Below are positions 52,917 to 61,440 of a DNA stretch of 64,000 nt, in pieces. The translations under genes and the position numbers were made by a program. Origin of the DNA: Ralstonia pickettii DTP0602 (GTDB taxonomy: Bacteria; Pseudomonadota; Gammaproteobacteria; Burkholderiales; Burkholderiaceae); assembly GCA_000471925.1 (NCBI GenBank), contig CP006668.1, positions 1,612,001 to 1,676,000 on the forward strand. Direction: 5' to 3'. Below the pieces are notes generated by a model that worked only from the letters and a program-made list of their open reading frames with translations, was not told the DNA's origin and searched no databases. Every line of letters starts with the position of its first letter. Position 1 is the first letter of the stretch.

Positions 52917-54287
52917 ATGGCACGCAACACCCATGTCGCCGCAGACCACAACGCCCCGCCCGTGACCCGCATCCTGGGCCGGTTTGTCGCGACCCATCCC
53001 AGCCAGGGCTGGAGCGAAGCGGTCGAGCACGAGGCCCATCGCACCTTCATGAACTGGCTGGGATGCGCGGTCGGCGCCGCGCGCCATGAGGCCGCCGATG
53101 CGGCGCTGGCCGCGGTGGCGATGCTGCAGCCGTCGGCGCAAGCCACCGTGCTGGGCCGCGGCGAGAAGGTCGACATGGCCAGCGCGGCGCTGGTCAACGG
53201 CATCACCTCGCATACCTTTGACTTCGACGACACCCATCTCAAGACCATCATCCACCCGGCCGGCCCGGTGGCCTCGGCGGCGCTGGCGCTGGCGGAGCAC
53301 ACCGGCGCCAGTGGCCGCGCGGTGGCCGATGCGGTGGTGCTCGGCATCGAAGTGGCTTGCCGCGTCGGCAATGCGATGTACCCGGATCACTACGACCGCG
53401 GCTGGCACATCACCGGCTCGACCGGCATGCTGGGCGCCGCGGCCGCCTGCGCGCGGCTGCTCGGACTGGACGAGGAGCGCGCCGCCATGGCGCTGGGCAT
53501 CGCCGCCTCGCAGCCGGTGGGCCTGCGCGAGCAGTTCGGCACCATGACCAAGCCCTTCCATCCCGGCGGCGCCGCGCGCGCCGGGCTGATGTCGGCCCTG
53601 ATGGCCAGCCACGGCTATACCGCGAGCGCGCGGGCGCTGGAAGCGCCGCGCGGCTTTATGCAGGTGATCTCCGCCAAGACCGACTGGAACGAGATCACCG
53701 ACCAGCTCGGCGAGCGCTTCGAGATTTCGTTCAACACCTACAAGCCGTTCGCCTGCGGCATCGTGATCCATCCGAGCATCGACGCCTGCGTGCAGTTGCG
53801 CGAGCAAGGCGTCAACCCCGCGGACGTCGAGCGCATCGAGCTGCGCGTGCATCCGCTGGTGCTGGAACTGACCGGCAAGAAGGAGCCCAGCGACGGCCTG
53901 CTCGCCAAGTTCAGCGTCTACCACGGCTGCGCCGCCGGGCTGATCTTCGGCCGCGCCGGCGAGGATGAGTTCTCCGACGAGGTCGTGCTGCGCGACGACG
54001 TGGTCGCGCTGCGCCGCAAGGTCGTGGCCACCGCCGATGCGGAAGTCGATGAGGCCGCCGCCCATGTGCGCGCCGTGCTCAAGGACGGCCGCGAGGTCAG
54101 CGTCGATGTCGAACACGCGATCGGCTCGCTGCAGCGGCCGATGACCGATGCCAACCTGAACGCCAAGTTCCATGCGCTGGCCGACCCGGTGCTGGGCGCG
54201 CGCAAGGTCTCGGCGCTGATCGACGCGTGCTGGCAGCTCGGCGCCACCGCCGACGTGCGCACCCTGACCGCCCTAGCGCGCCCCTGA
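52917..54287 (+). CDS. MmgE/PrpD-family protein
   Basis: 456 residues. Signature regions are TFDFDDTHLKTIIHPAGPVASAALALAE, GFMQVISAKTDWNEIT, and FKPFACGIVIHPSID-like segment with the stretch KPFACGIVIH. The family contains 2-methylcitrate dehydratase and iminodisuccinate epimerase, which act on multi-carboxylic acids; a related dehydratase or isomerase role is likely. Placed between a Bug protein and a D-2-hydroxyacid dehydrogenase whose ATG begins 3 bp after its stop, it is part of a small catabolic operon. Confidence 0.9.
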   Translation: MARNTHVAADHNAPPVTRILGRFVATHPSQGWSEAVEHEAHRTFMNWLGCAVGAARHEAADAALAAVAMLQPSAQATVLGRGEKVDMASAALVNGITSHTFDFDDTHLKTIIHPAGPVASAALALAEHTGASGRAVADAVVLGIEVACRVGNAMYPDHYDRGWHITGSTGMLGAAAACARLLGLDEERAAMALGIAASQPVGLREQFGTMTKPFHPGGAARAGLMSALMASHGYTASARALEAPRGFMQVISAKTDWNEITDQLGERFEISFNTYKPFACGIVIHPSIDACVQLREQGVNPADVERIELRVHPLVLELTGKKEPSDGLLAKFSVYHGCAAGLIFGRAGEDEFSDEVVLRDDVVALRRKVVATADAEVDEAAAHVRAVLKDGREVSVDVEHAIGSLQRPMTDANLNAKFHALADPVLGARKVSALIDACWQLGATADVRTLTALARP

Positions 54288-54289
54288 CC

Positions 54290-55255
54290 ATGACCCGTCC
54301 ACGCATTGCCGTACTCGGCGACTACGAGCGCGCGCTGCCGCGCCTGGCGGACTGGACGGCGATCTCGGCCCGTGCCGAGGTCGGCTTCCACCATGAACCG
54401 CTGCGCGGCGAGGCGCTGGATGCGGTCCTGCGCGACGCCGATGTGCTGGTGCTGGTGCGCGACCGCACCCCGCTGGATGGAGCGCGCCTACAACTGGCAC
54501 AGCGCCTGAAGCTGGTGATCTATACCGGCACGCGCAACAACACCCTCGACACCGAGGCGCTGCAGGCGCGCGGCATCCCGGTCGCCAACACCGGCTGGGG
54601 CCCGTCCAAGGAAAGCACCTGCGAGATGACCTGGGCGCTGATCCTGGCGGCGGTGCGCCAGCTCGAGGGGCAGATGGCAACCATGCGCGCCGGCGGCTGG
54701 CGGCCGCAAGACAGCCTGCCGCTGCCCGGCGTGCTGCACGGCGAGCGCCTGGGCCTGATCGGCCTTGGCGAGATCGGCAAGCGCGTGGCGCGCGTCGGCC
54801 AGGCCTTCGGCATGGAAGTCGTGACCTGGAGCCCGCGCATGACGCCCGAGCGCGCGGCCGAGGCAGGCGTGACCGCGGTCAGCCTGGAAACCCTGCTGTC
54901 GACCTCGCGCATCGTCAGCCTGCACCTGGTGCCGACGCCGGCCACGACGCGGCTGATCGATGCCGGGCGGCTGGCGCTGATGCGGCCGGACGCGATCCTG
55001 GTCAATACCTCGCGCGCCGCGCTGGTCGACATGGAAGCCCTGCCCCATGCGCTCGACCAGAAGCGCCCCGGGATGGCAGCGCTGGACGTGTATGACGCCG
55101 AGCCGGTCCCGCCGGATGCCCCGCTACGCCAGCGCCGCGACGTGGTGATCACGCCGCATATGGGCTTTGTCAGCGAGCCGGTCTTCGCGACCTTCGCCAA
55201 GGGCGTAGTGGGCGCGCTGGAGGCCTGGCTGCGCGACGCTGCCGACCCTTATTGA
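54290..55255 (+). CDS. D-isomer-specific 2-hydroxyacid dehydrogenase
   Basis: 321 residues from ATG 54290. NAD-binding GLIGLGEIGKRVARVG (about 158-173), catalytic Arg in NTSRAALVD, Glu in DVYDAEPVP and His in TPHMGF, as required by the family. It reduces a 2-oxoacid or oxidises a D-2-hydroxyacid. Starts two bases after the MmgE/PrpD stop. In a Bug-MmgE-dehydrogenase arrangement it probably processes a hydroxy-carboxylic acid imported via the Bug protein. Confidence 0.9.
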   Translation: MTRPRIAVLGDYERALPRLADWTAISARAEVGFHHEPLRGEALDAVLRDADVLVLVRDRTPLDGARLQLAQRLKLVIYTGTRNNTLDTEALQARGIPVANTGWGPSKESTCEMTWALILAAVRQLEGQMATMRAGGWRPQDSLPLPGVLHGERLGLIGLGEIGKRVARVGQAFGMEVVTWSPRMTPERAAEAGVTAVSLETLLSTSRIVSLHLVPTPATTRLIDAGRLALMRPDAILVNTSRAALVDMEALPHALDQKRPGMAALDVYDAEPVPPDAPLRQRRDVVITPHMGFVSEPVFATFAKGVVGALEAWLRDAADPY

Positions 55256-55297
55256 TCTGGTGAATAGGCTATATAACCGCGATTCTATTGGCTGATT
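55251..55297 (+). promoter_or_regulatory. NahR/NagR-like box A upstream of the dioxygenase operon
   Basis: ATTGATctgGTGAAT at 55251-55265 and ATTCTAT at 55282-55288. The same elements with the same 31-bp offset occur upstream of the LysR gene at 59409; 27 of 38 positions agree. A T-N11-A core is present. Start of the operon is about 65 bp downstream of the box. Confidence 0.6.
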
Positions 55298-55351
55298 TTC
55301 CATGCTGAACCATTATTCCGTCACTACTACGACAACGAATATGGAGACGGC

Positions 55352-56341
55352 ATGGAAGTCCTCGTCCTCCCCCAAGGGCAACGCCTGAATGTCCCCCACG
55401 GTGAAAACCTGCTGACCGCACTGCAGCAGAACGGCGTTCCCATTTCCTACAGCTGCATGGCCGGACGCTGCGGCACCTGCCGCTGCCGCGTCGTCGACGG
55501 CGATATTCATGAAGCCGGCGGCTATGCCTTCCACAATGCCGACCACCAGGCTGAACGGCATGTGCTGGCGTGCCAGTCGGTCGTGGCCGGCGACTGCACC
55601 ATCGAGATTCCCGAGCCGGACGAAGTCGTCGTCCATCCCGCCCGCATCGTCAAGGCGACCGTCACGGCACTGGAAGACCTGAGCCACGATGTCCGGATGA
55701 TCCGGCTGGCCCCGGCCAAGCCGCTGTCTTTCTCGCCGGGCCAGTACGCCATGCTGCAGTTCGCGCCGGACCATAGCCGCCCCTATTCCATGGCGCGGCT
55801 GGCGAGCGACGGCGAGCTGGAATTCCACGTCCGCATGGTCCCCGACGGCCGCGTCACCTGCTATATCCGCGACACCCTGAAGGCCGGCGATACGGTGCGC
55901 GTCAGCGGCCCGCTCGGCACGTCGTACCTGCGCACCCGCAACGACGACCCGATCCTCTGCATCGCCGGCGGCACCGGCCTGGCGCCGGTGCTGTCGATCG
56001 TGCGCGGCGCGATCGAAGCCGGACTGCCCAACCCGATCCATCTCTATTTCGGCATCCGCTCGCCGCGCGACGCCTACGGCCTGCACTGGCTGGACGAACT
56101 CGCGCAGCGCCATCCGCGCCTGCGCGTGGAAGTCGTGTCCACGGTGCCCGGCAATGCCAGCGACCTGCGCACCGGCCTGGTCACCGAAGCCGTGGCGCAG
56201 GACTTCGGCGCGCTGGGCGGCTGGCGCGCCTACCTCTGCGGTGCGCCGCCGATGGTCGACGCGGCCACGCTGCTGCTGCGCGACAAGGGCGTGCGTCCCG
56301 AACATATCTACGCCGACGCCTTCTACGCCTCGGGCACCTGA
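55352..56341 (+). CDS. Ring-hydroxylase ferredoxin reductase (2Fe-2S, FAD, NAD)
   Basis: 329 residues. N-terminal plant-type 2Fe-2S domain with Cys35, Cys40, Cys43 and Cys74. FAD-binding RPYSMA at 143-148, NAD-binding IAGGTGLAPVLSI about 210-222. It passes electrons from NADH to a Rieske oxygenase. First gene of the four-gene operon; 86 bp to the large subunit. Length (329) equals the NagAa reductase of salicylate 5-hydroxylase. Confidence 0.92.
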   Translation: MEVLVLPQGQRLNVPHGENLLTALQQNGVPISYSCMAGRCGTCRCRVVDGDIHEAGGYAFHNADHQAERHVLACQSVVAGDCTIEIPEPDEVVVHPARIVKATVTALEDLSHDVRMIRLAPAKPLSFSPGQYAMLQFAPDHSRPYSMARLASDGELEFHVRMVPDGRVTCYIRDTLKAGDTVRVSGPLGTSYLRTRNDDPILCIAGGTGLAPVLSIVRGAIEAGLPNPIHLYFGIRSPRDAYGLHWLDELAQRHPRLRVEVVSTVPGNASDLRTGLVTEAVAQDFGALGGWRAYLCGAPPMVDAATLLLRDKGVRPEHIYADAFYASGT

Positions 56342-56426
56342 GCCCGGCAGCCTCAAGACATCGAACGCCTGCGCACCGGCTGCGCGACGCTACACCGCAT
56401 CCCCTGACAGGAAACCGGAGACAACC

Positions 56427-57680
56427 ATGGACACCACATCCTCCCGGACCGAGCCGGTCTGGAAAGACGATGGCATCAGCCGCATCCCCTTCCGCGTGTA
56501 TACCGACCAGCAGCTCTACCAGCGCGAGCTGGAACGCTGCTTCTACCGGGGCCACTGGAACTACGTCGGCCTGGAGGCCGAGATTCCCAACCCCGGCGAC
56601 TTCAAGCGCACCGTGATCGGCGAGCGCTCGGTGATCCTGGTGCGCGACCAGGAAGGCGAGATCAACGTGGTCGAGAACGTCTGCGCCCACCGCGGTATGA
56701 AGTTCTGCCGCGAGCGCAGCGGCAACCGCAAGGATTTCCACTGCCCGTACCACCAGTGGAACTATGACCTGAAGGGCAACCTGCAGGGCGTGCCGTTCCG
56801 CCGCGGCGTCAAGCAGGACGGCAAGGTCAATGGCGGCATGCCGGCGGATTTCAAGCCGCAGGACCACGGGCTGACGCGCCTCAAGGTCGCGGTGCGTGGT
56901 GGCGTGGTGTTTGCGTCGTTCGACCATGAGGTCGAGCCGCTGGAGGATTTCCTCGGCCCGGACATCACCGGCTACTTCGACCGCCTGTTCCACGGGCGCA
57001 AGCTCAAGATCCTCGGCTACAACAAGCAGCGCATCCCGGGTAACTGGAAGCTGATGCAGGAGAACATCAAGGATCCCTACCACCCCGGCCTCCTCCACAC
57101 CTGGTTCGTGACCTTCGGCCTCTGGCGCGCCGACAACAAGTCGCGCCTGGTGATGGACGAGCAGTTCCGCCACGCCGCGATGGTTTCCACGCGCGGCCAG
57201 GGCGGTAAAGGTGAGGTGACCTCGGGCGTGGCCAGTTTCAAGGACCAGATGGCGCTGCAGGACGACCGCATTCTCGACATCGTGCACGAGCCCTGGTGGG
57301 GCGATCCCACCGCGGTGATGATGACGGTCTTCCCCAGCGTGATCTTCCAGCAGCAGGTCAACTCGGTGTCCACGCGGCATATCCAGCCGAACGGCCCGGA
57401 TTCGTTCGACTTTGTCTGGACGCACTTCGGCTTCGAGGATGACACCGAGGAAATGACGCGGCGCCGCCTGCGCCAGGCCAACCTGTTCGGGCCGGCGGGC
57501 TTTGTCTCCGCCGACGATGGCGAAGTCATCGAATGCTCGCAGGAGGGTTTTACGCAAAAGCCGTGGCACCGCGTGCTGGCAGAACTGGGCGGCACCACCG
57601 CCGAGAACACCGACCATATGGTCACCGAGACGCTGATCCGCGGCATGTACGCCTACTGGCGCAAGGTGATGGAGATCTGA
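56427..57680 (+). CDS. Aromatic-ring hydroxylating oxygenase, alpha (large) subunit
   Basis: 417 residues. Rieske 2Fe-2S site: Cys86, His88, Cys106, His109 (CAH ... CPYH). Mononuclear iron site: Asp216 bridging, His219 and His224 ([12 protein letters not shown]), with a distal Asp not assigned. This arrangement and the preceding [14 protein letters not shown] run belong to the salicylate 5-hydroxylase/anthranilate-type group. The operon order reductase-large-small-ferredoxin is that of nagAaGHAb, with comparable subunit sizes. The aromatic substrate is not proven. Confidence 0.92.
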   Translation: MDTTSSRTEPVWKDDGISRIPFRVYTDQQLYQRELERCFYRGHWNYVGLEAEIPNPGDFKRTVIGERSVILVRDQEGEINVVENVCAHRGMKFCRERSGNRKDFHCPYHQWNYDLKGNLQGVPFRRGVKQDGKVNGGMPADFKPQDHGLTRLKVAVRGGVVFASFDHEVEPLEDFLGPDITGYFDRLFHGRKLKILGYNKQRIPGNWKLMQENIKDPYHPGLLHTWFVTFGLWRADNKSRLVMDEQFRHAAMVSTRGQGGKGEVTSGVASFKDQMALQDDRILDIVHEPWWGDPTAVMMTVFPSVIFQQQVNSVSTRHIQPNGPDSFDFVWTHFGFEDDTEEMTRRRLRQANLFGPAGFVSADDGEVIECSQEGFTQKPWHRVLAELGGTTAENTDHMVTETLIRGMYAYWRKVMEI

Positions 57681-57682
57681 CC

Positions 57683-58153
57683 ATGGACTTCCAGGATTAC
57701 TACGCCCTGCTTGCGCTCTACGCCGACTACACCGCCGTGGTGGACAACGGCGAGTGGGACAAATGGCCCGACTTCTTCACCGACGACTGCATCTACCGCC
57801 TGCAGCCACGCGAGAACTACGAGCGCGGCCTACCGCTGGCGACGCTGTCGTTCGAGAGCAAGGGCATGCTGAAGGACCGCGTCTTCGGCATCCGCGAAAC
57901 GCTGTTCCATGACCCGTATTACCAGCGCCATATCGTCGGCGCGCCGCTGGTGCGGCAGGCCGATGGCGAGCGGATCGTTGCCGAAGCCAACTACGCGGTG
58001 CTGCGCACCAAGCCCGACCAGCTCACCGATGTGCTCAACACCGGCCGCTACCTGGACACCATCGTGCGCACGCCGCAAGGCCTGCGCTTTGCGTCCCGCC
58101 TTTGCATCTTCGACAGCGAGATGATCCCCAACTCGCTGATCTATCCCATCTAG
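57683..58153 (+). CDS. Aromatic-ring hydroxylating oxygenase, beta (small) subunit
   Basis: 156 residues, cone-shaped beta-sheet fold typical of Rieske oxygenase small subunits ([47 protein letters not shown]). Starts 2 bp after the large subunit stop. Structural partner of the alpha subunit in an alpha3beta3 enzyme. Confidence 0.9.
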   Translation: MDFQDYYALLALYADYTAVVDNGEWDKWPDFFTDDCIYRLQPRENYERGLPLATLSFESKGMLKDRVFGIRETLFHDPYYQRHIVGAPLVRQADGERIVAEANYAVLRTKPDQLTDVLNTGRYLDTIVRTPQGLRFASRLCIFDSEMIPNSLIYPI

Positions 58154-58162
58154 GAGACAACC

Positions 58163-58480
58163 ATGACGACTGAAACCTGGATCGAGGCCGCCGCGCTTGC
58201 CAGCGTGCCGCAGGACGATGTGATCGCCATCGAGGTCCAAGGCCGCGAGATCGCGCTGTACGGTGTCGACGGCGAGATCTTTGCCACCGACAACATCTGC
58301 ACCCACGGCCATGCACGGCTGTGCGACGGCTTCCTCGACGGCCACGAGATCGAATGCCCGCTGCACCAGGGCAAGTTCGACGTCAGGAATGGTGAAGCCC
58401 TATGCGCGCCGCTGACCGAGAATATCCGCGCCTACCCGGTGCGGATCGACGGCGGCAAGGTCTGGCTGGACCTGGGCTGA
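58163..58480 (+). CDS. Rieske-type ferredoxin of the ring hydroxylase
   Basis: 105 residues. Rieske 2Fe-2S ligands Cys46, His48, Cys65, His68 (CTH ... CPLHQG). Carries electrons between the reductase and the oxygenase. Last gene of the operon, after a 9-bp gap with an AGGAG ribosome site; convergent with a LysR gene. Confidence 0.92.
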   Translation: MTTETWIEAAALASVPQDDVIAIEVQGREIALYGVDGEIFATDNICTHGHARLCDGFLDGHEIECPLHQGKFDVRNGEALCAPLTENIRAYPVRIDGGKVWLDLG

Positions 58481-58486
58481 GCGCGC

Positions 58487-59389
58487 CTATTCGGAGAACA
58501 GGTCGAATACCTGCGTGCGCAGCCACTGGTTGGCCGGGTCCCGGTGGTAGCGCGCGTGCCAGAACAGGTTGATCTGGATATCCGGCAGGTCCACCGGGTG
58601 CTTGACGTACTTCAGCCCGAAGTATTTGGCGCTGCGCTCGGCAAACTTCTGGGTAACCGTCGCGACCAGGTCGGTACTGGCAACGATGTCCGCCAGCGCG
58701 ACAAAGTGCGGCACCCTTAAACGGATGCGCCGCTGTACGGCGCCCTTGGCCAGGATCTCGTCCACGCGGGCATGGCCGGTGCCGGCCGCGGTCACCACCA
58801 CATGCTCCGCGTCCTCGAAGTCGCGCAGCCGGACAGTACGCTTGTCCAGCGCATGGCCGGGCCGGAACATGCAGACATAGCGCTGGCGGAACAGCCGGCG
58901 CTGGAAGAACTCGGAAGCCAGCTCAGGCTGGTGGCCGACGGCCAGGTCGATCTTGCCCTGGCTCATTTCCTCGGCCAGGTTCACCGCGGTGTTGCGCACC
59001 GTGGCGACGGAAACGCCCGGCGCCAGCTCGCGCAGCGCGCCCATCAGCTTCGGGATGAAGTGGACTTCGCCGATATCGGTCATCGCGATATGGAAGTCAC
59101 GCTCGCTGCGCGCCGGATCGAAGTCGACCTTGCGGTTGAGCGCGGTGTGCAGCGCATCCAGCGCATATGACACCGGCTCGGCCAGCTCCAGTGCCAGCGG
59201 GGTCGGCAGCATGCCCTTGGCGCTGCGCACGAAAAGGTCGTCGTCAAAGATGCGACGCAGTCTGGCCAGCGCATTGCTGACCGCAGGCTGGCTCAGCTCC
59301 AGCGCCTTGGCCGTGCCGGAGACGGTGCGCAGGCGCAGCAGGTGTTCGAACACCACCAGCAGGTTCAGGTCGACGTTGTGCAACTCCAT
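58487..59389 (-). CDS. NahR/NagR-like LysR regulator
   Basis: 300 residues. DNA-binding domain 1-62 (LNLLVVFEHLLRLRTVSGTAKALELSQPAVSNALARLRRIFDDDLFVRSAKGML in part) follows the NahR/NodD/NagR subtype, and the effector domain spans about 92-295. Nested with the dioxygenase operon convergent to it, it is the natural regulator, likely sensing an aromatic acid. A box matching the one upstream of the operon lies 20 bp upstream of its start, which suggests autoregulation too. Confidence 0.9.
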   Translation of the reverse strand: MELHNVDLNLLVVFEHLLRLRTVSGTAKALELSQPAVSNALARLRRIFDDDLFVRSAKGMLPTPLALELAEPVSYALDALHTALNRKVDFDPARSERDFHIAMTDIGEVHFIPKLMGALRELAPGVSVATVRNTAVNLAEEMSQGKIDLAVGHQPELASEFFQRRLFRQRYVCMFRPGHALDKRTVRLRDFEDAEHVVVTAAGTGHARVDEILAKGAVQRRIRLRVPHFVALADIVASTDLVATVTQKFAERSAKYFGLKYVKHPVDLPDIQINLFWHARYHRDPANQWLRTQVFDLFSE

Positions 59390-59844
59390 GTCTCGCTCCG
59401 CACGGCTTATTGATTTTGTGAATGGACGGTTGGACAGCCATTCTATGCCGCTATTTCAATCAGCGCGAAAGCGCGGGCTGCCTGCGGAGCACCCGTACCG
59501 GTCTCTAGCAACCTGGGTGGCGCACTGCAAACGCCCGGGAGCAGCCCCCATCACAATTCACCGACCTTCCCGCTCGCCGCGCACCCGTTTGGGGCCGATT
59601 GATGAATAGAACTTAAAAGCGCATTCGGATTTTCGTATCTAAACACTGTCAGCGATCCGATCTATCATTTTTCTGCGCCTCCTTAACTCGCGGTGCCGCC
59701 GCAACCGCCGGCCAGATCCTGACAGCTTCCGGCAGTGCCGAACGGCCCCGCAGTTCGCAAGCCTGCACCCCCACAACCTGAACGCCGCGCCCCCGCCGGC
59801 GTTTCGCTTTTCTACGGAAAGCGACCAGACAAGGACCCGAACGC
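59390..59844. other. Divergent intergenic region between LysR and paoA-like genes
   Basis: 455 bp with no convincing coding frame on either strand. It contains box B (59409-59446) near the LysR end. The other end must hold the promoter of the molybdenum dehydrogenase operon; AT-richer DNA around 59601-59650 (TTAAAAGCGCATTCGG) may be part of it. A clear consensus promoter was not identified. Confidence 0.6.
59409..59455 (+). promoter_or_regulatory. NahR/NagR-like box B upstream of the LysR gene
   Basis: ATTGATtttGTGAAT at 59409-59423 and ATTCTAT at 59440-59446 match box A upstream of the dioxygenase operon in sequence and 31-bp spacing. The internal arms GAATGG and CCATTC form a clean inverted repeat. 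Position near the LysR start supports autoregulation; it may also serve the divergent operon 390 bp away. Confidence 0.6.
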
Positions 59845-60489
59845 ATGGAAGACGTCAGCGACATCAAGCTCACACGACGAGACCTGCTCAAGGTCGGCGC
59901 CGTTTCCGCGACCGGCGTGGCCCTGCCTGCTGTCGCCAACGCCCAGGCCGTGGCGGGCAGCGGCACCCAGGGTGGCGTGACCGGCGCCGTCTCGCTCGAA
60001 GTCAACGGCAAGCCATGGACGCTGCAACTGGATACCCGCACCACGCTGCTCGACGCACTGCGCGAGCATATGCAACTCACCGGCACCAAGAAAGGCTGCG
60101 ACCACGGCCAGTGCGGCGCGTGCACGGTGATCGTCGACGGCCGGCGCATCAATTCCTGCCTGACACTGGCGGTGATGCATGACGGCAGCAAGGTCACCAC
60201 CATCGAAGGGCTCGGCGCGCCGGGCAAGCTCCACCCGATGCAAGCGGCCTTCGTCAAACATGACGGCTACCAGTGCGGGTATTGCACGCCGGGGCAGATC
60301 TGCTCGGCCGTTGCGGTACTGGGCGAGATCCGCGACGGCACCCCCAGCCACGTCAGTGCCGACCTGAAGGCGCGCCCCCAGCTCACCGCCGAGGAAATCC
60401 GCGAGCGCATGAGCGGCAATATCTGCCGCTGCGGCGCCTACTCCAATATCGTCGACGCGATCACCGAGGTTGCCGGGAGCAAGGCATGA
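59845..60489 (+). CDS. paoA: PaoA-type 2Fe-2S subunit of periplasmic molybdenum aldehyde dehydrogenase
   Basis: 214 residues. Twin-arginine signal [12 protein letters not shown] (residues 9-20). Two 2Fe-2S clusters: plant-type [15 protein letters not shown] with a further Cys, then CGYCTPGQ and CRCGAY (about 145-195). It transfers electrons in the three-subunit PaoABC enzyme, which is exported folded by Tat together with the other two subunits. Gene overlaps the FAD subunit by four bases. Confidence 0.92.
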   Translation: MEDVSDIKLTRRDLLKVGAVSATGVALPAVANAQAVAGSGTQGGVTGAVSLEVNGKPWTLQLDTRTTLLDALREHMQLTGTKKGCDHGQCGACTVIVDGRRINSCLTLAVMHDGSKVTTIEGLGAPGKLHPMQAAFVKHDGYQCGYCTPGQICSAVAVLGEIRDGTPSHVSADLKARPQLTAEEIRERMSGNICRCGAYSNIVDAITEVAGSKA

Positions 60490-61436
60490 AGCCCTTTACC
60501 TATGAACGCGCGCGTTCTCCCGCCGAGGCCGCCGCGGCGGCGGCGCGCACGCCCGGTACGCGCTTTATCGCCGGCGGCACCAACCTGCTGGACCTGATGA
60601 AGCTGGGCATCGAATCACCGGTCCACCTGATCGACGTCAACCGCCTGACACTGGACCGCGTCGACGCCACGCCGGAAGGCGGCCTGCGCATCGGTGCACT
60701 GGTGCGCAATACCGACCTGGCGGCCGATGCGCGCGTGCGGCGCGACTATGGCGTGCTGTCGCGCGCGCTGCTGGCCGGCGCGTCCGGGCAGTTGCGCAAC
60801 CGCGCCACCACCGCCGGCAACCTGCTGCAGCGCACGCGCTGTCCCTACTTCTACGACACCAACCTGCCGTGCAACAAGCGCGTGCCGGGCAGCGGCTGCT
60901 CGGCCATCGGCGGCTTCAGCCGACAGCATGCGGTGGTCGGTGGCAGCAGCAGCTGTATCGCCACCCATCCCAGCGACATGGCGGTGGCGATGCGCGTGCT
61001 CGACGCCACCGTGCAGACCGTGCGCCCGGACGGCAAGGCCCGCGTGATCCCGATTGCCGACTTCCACCGGCTGCCCGGGAACACGCCGCATATCGAGACC
61101 GCACTGGAGCCCGGCGAGCTGATCACCGCGGTGACGCTGCCGAAGCCCATCGGCGGCGCACAGGTCTATCGCAAGGTACGCGACCGTGCTTCGTATGCGT
61201 TTGCGCTGGTGTCGGTTGCGGCCATCGTGCAGCCCGACGGCACCGGCCGGGTCGCGCTGGGCGGCGTCGCGCACAAGCCGTGGCGCGTGGAAGCCGCCGA
61301 AGCGCAGATGCCGCAGGGCGCGCGCGCGGTCACCGAGCGCCTGCTGGCCGATGCCCGCCCCACTGAGGAGAACCAGTTCAAGCTCACGCTGGCCTACCGT
61401 ACGATTGCCGCCGCGCTGGCGCAGGCGAAGGGATGA
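60486..61436 (+). CDS. paoB: PaoB-type FAD subunit
   Basis: 316 residues. FAD-binding [13 protein letters not shown] (29-41) and [18 protein letters not shown] PaoB-specific 4Fe-4S insertion is present with Cys119, Cys129, Cys138 and Cys157. It lacks a signal peptide, so the complex is exported through the Tat signal of PaoA. Overlaps paoA by 4 bp and is 4 bp before the next gene. Confidence 0.92.
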   Translation: MKPFTYERARSPAEAAAAAARTPGTRFIAGGTNLLDLMKLGIESPVHLIDVNRLTLDRVDATPEGGLRIGALVRNTDLAADARVRRDYGVLSRALLAGASGQLRNRATTAGNLLQRTRCPYFYDTNLPCNKRVPGSGCSAIGGFSRQHAVVGGSSSCIATHPSDMAVAMRVLDATVQTVRPDGKARVIPIADFHRLPGNTPHIETALEPGELITAVTLPKPIGGAQVYRKVRDRASYAFALVSVAAIVQPDGTGRVALGGVAHKPWRVEAAEAQMPQGARAVTERLLADARPTEENQFKLTLAYRTIAAALAQAKG

Positions 61437-61440
61437 CGAC

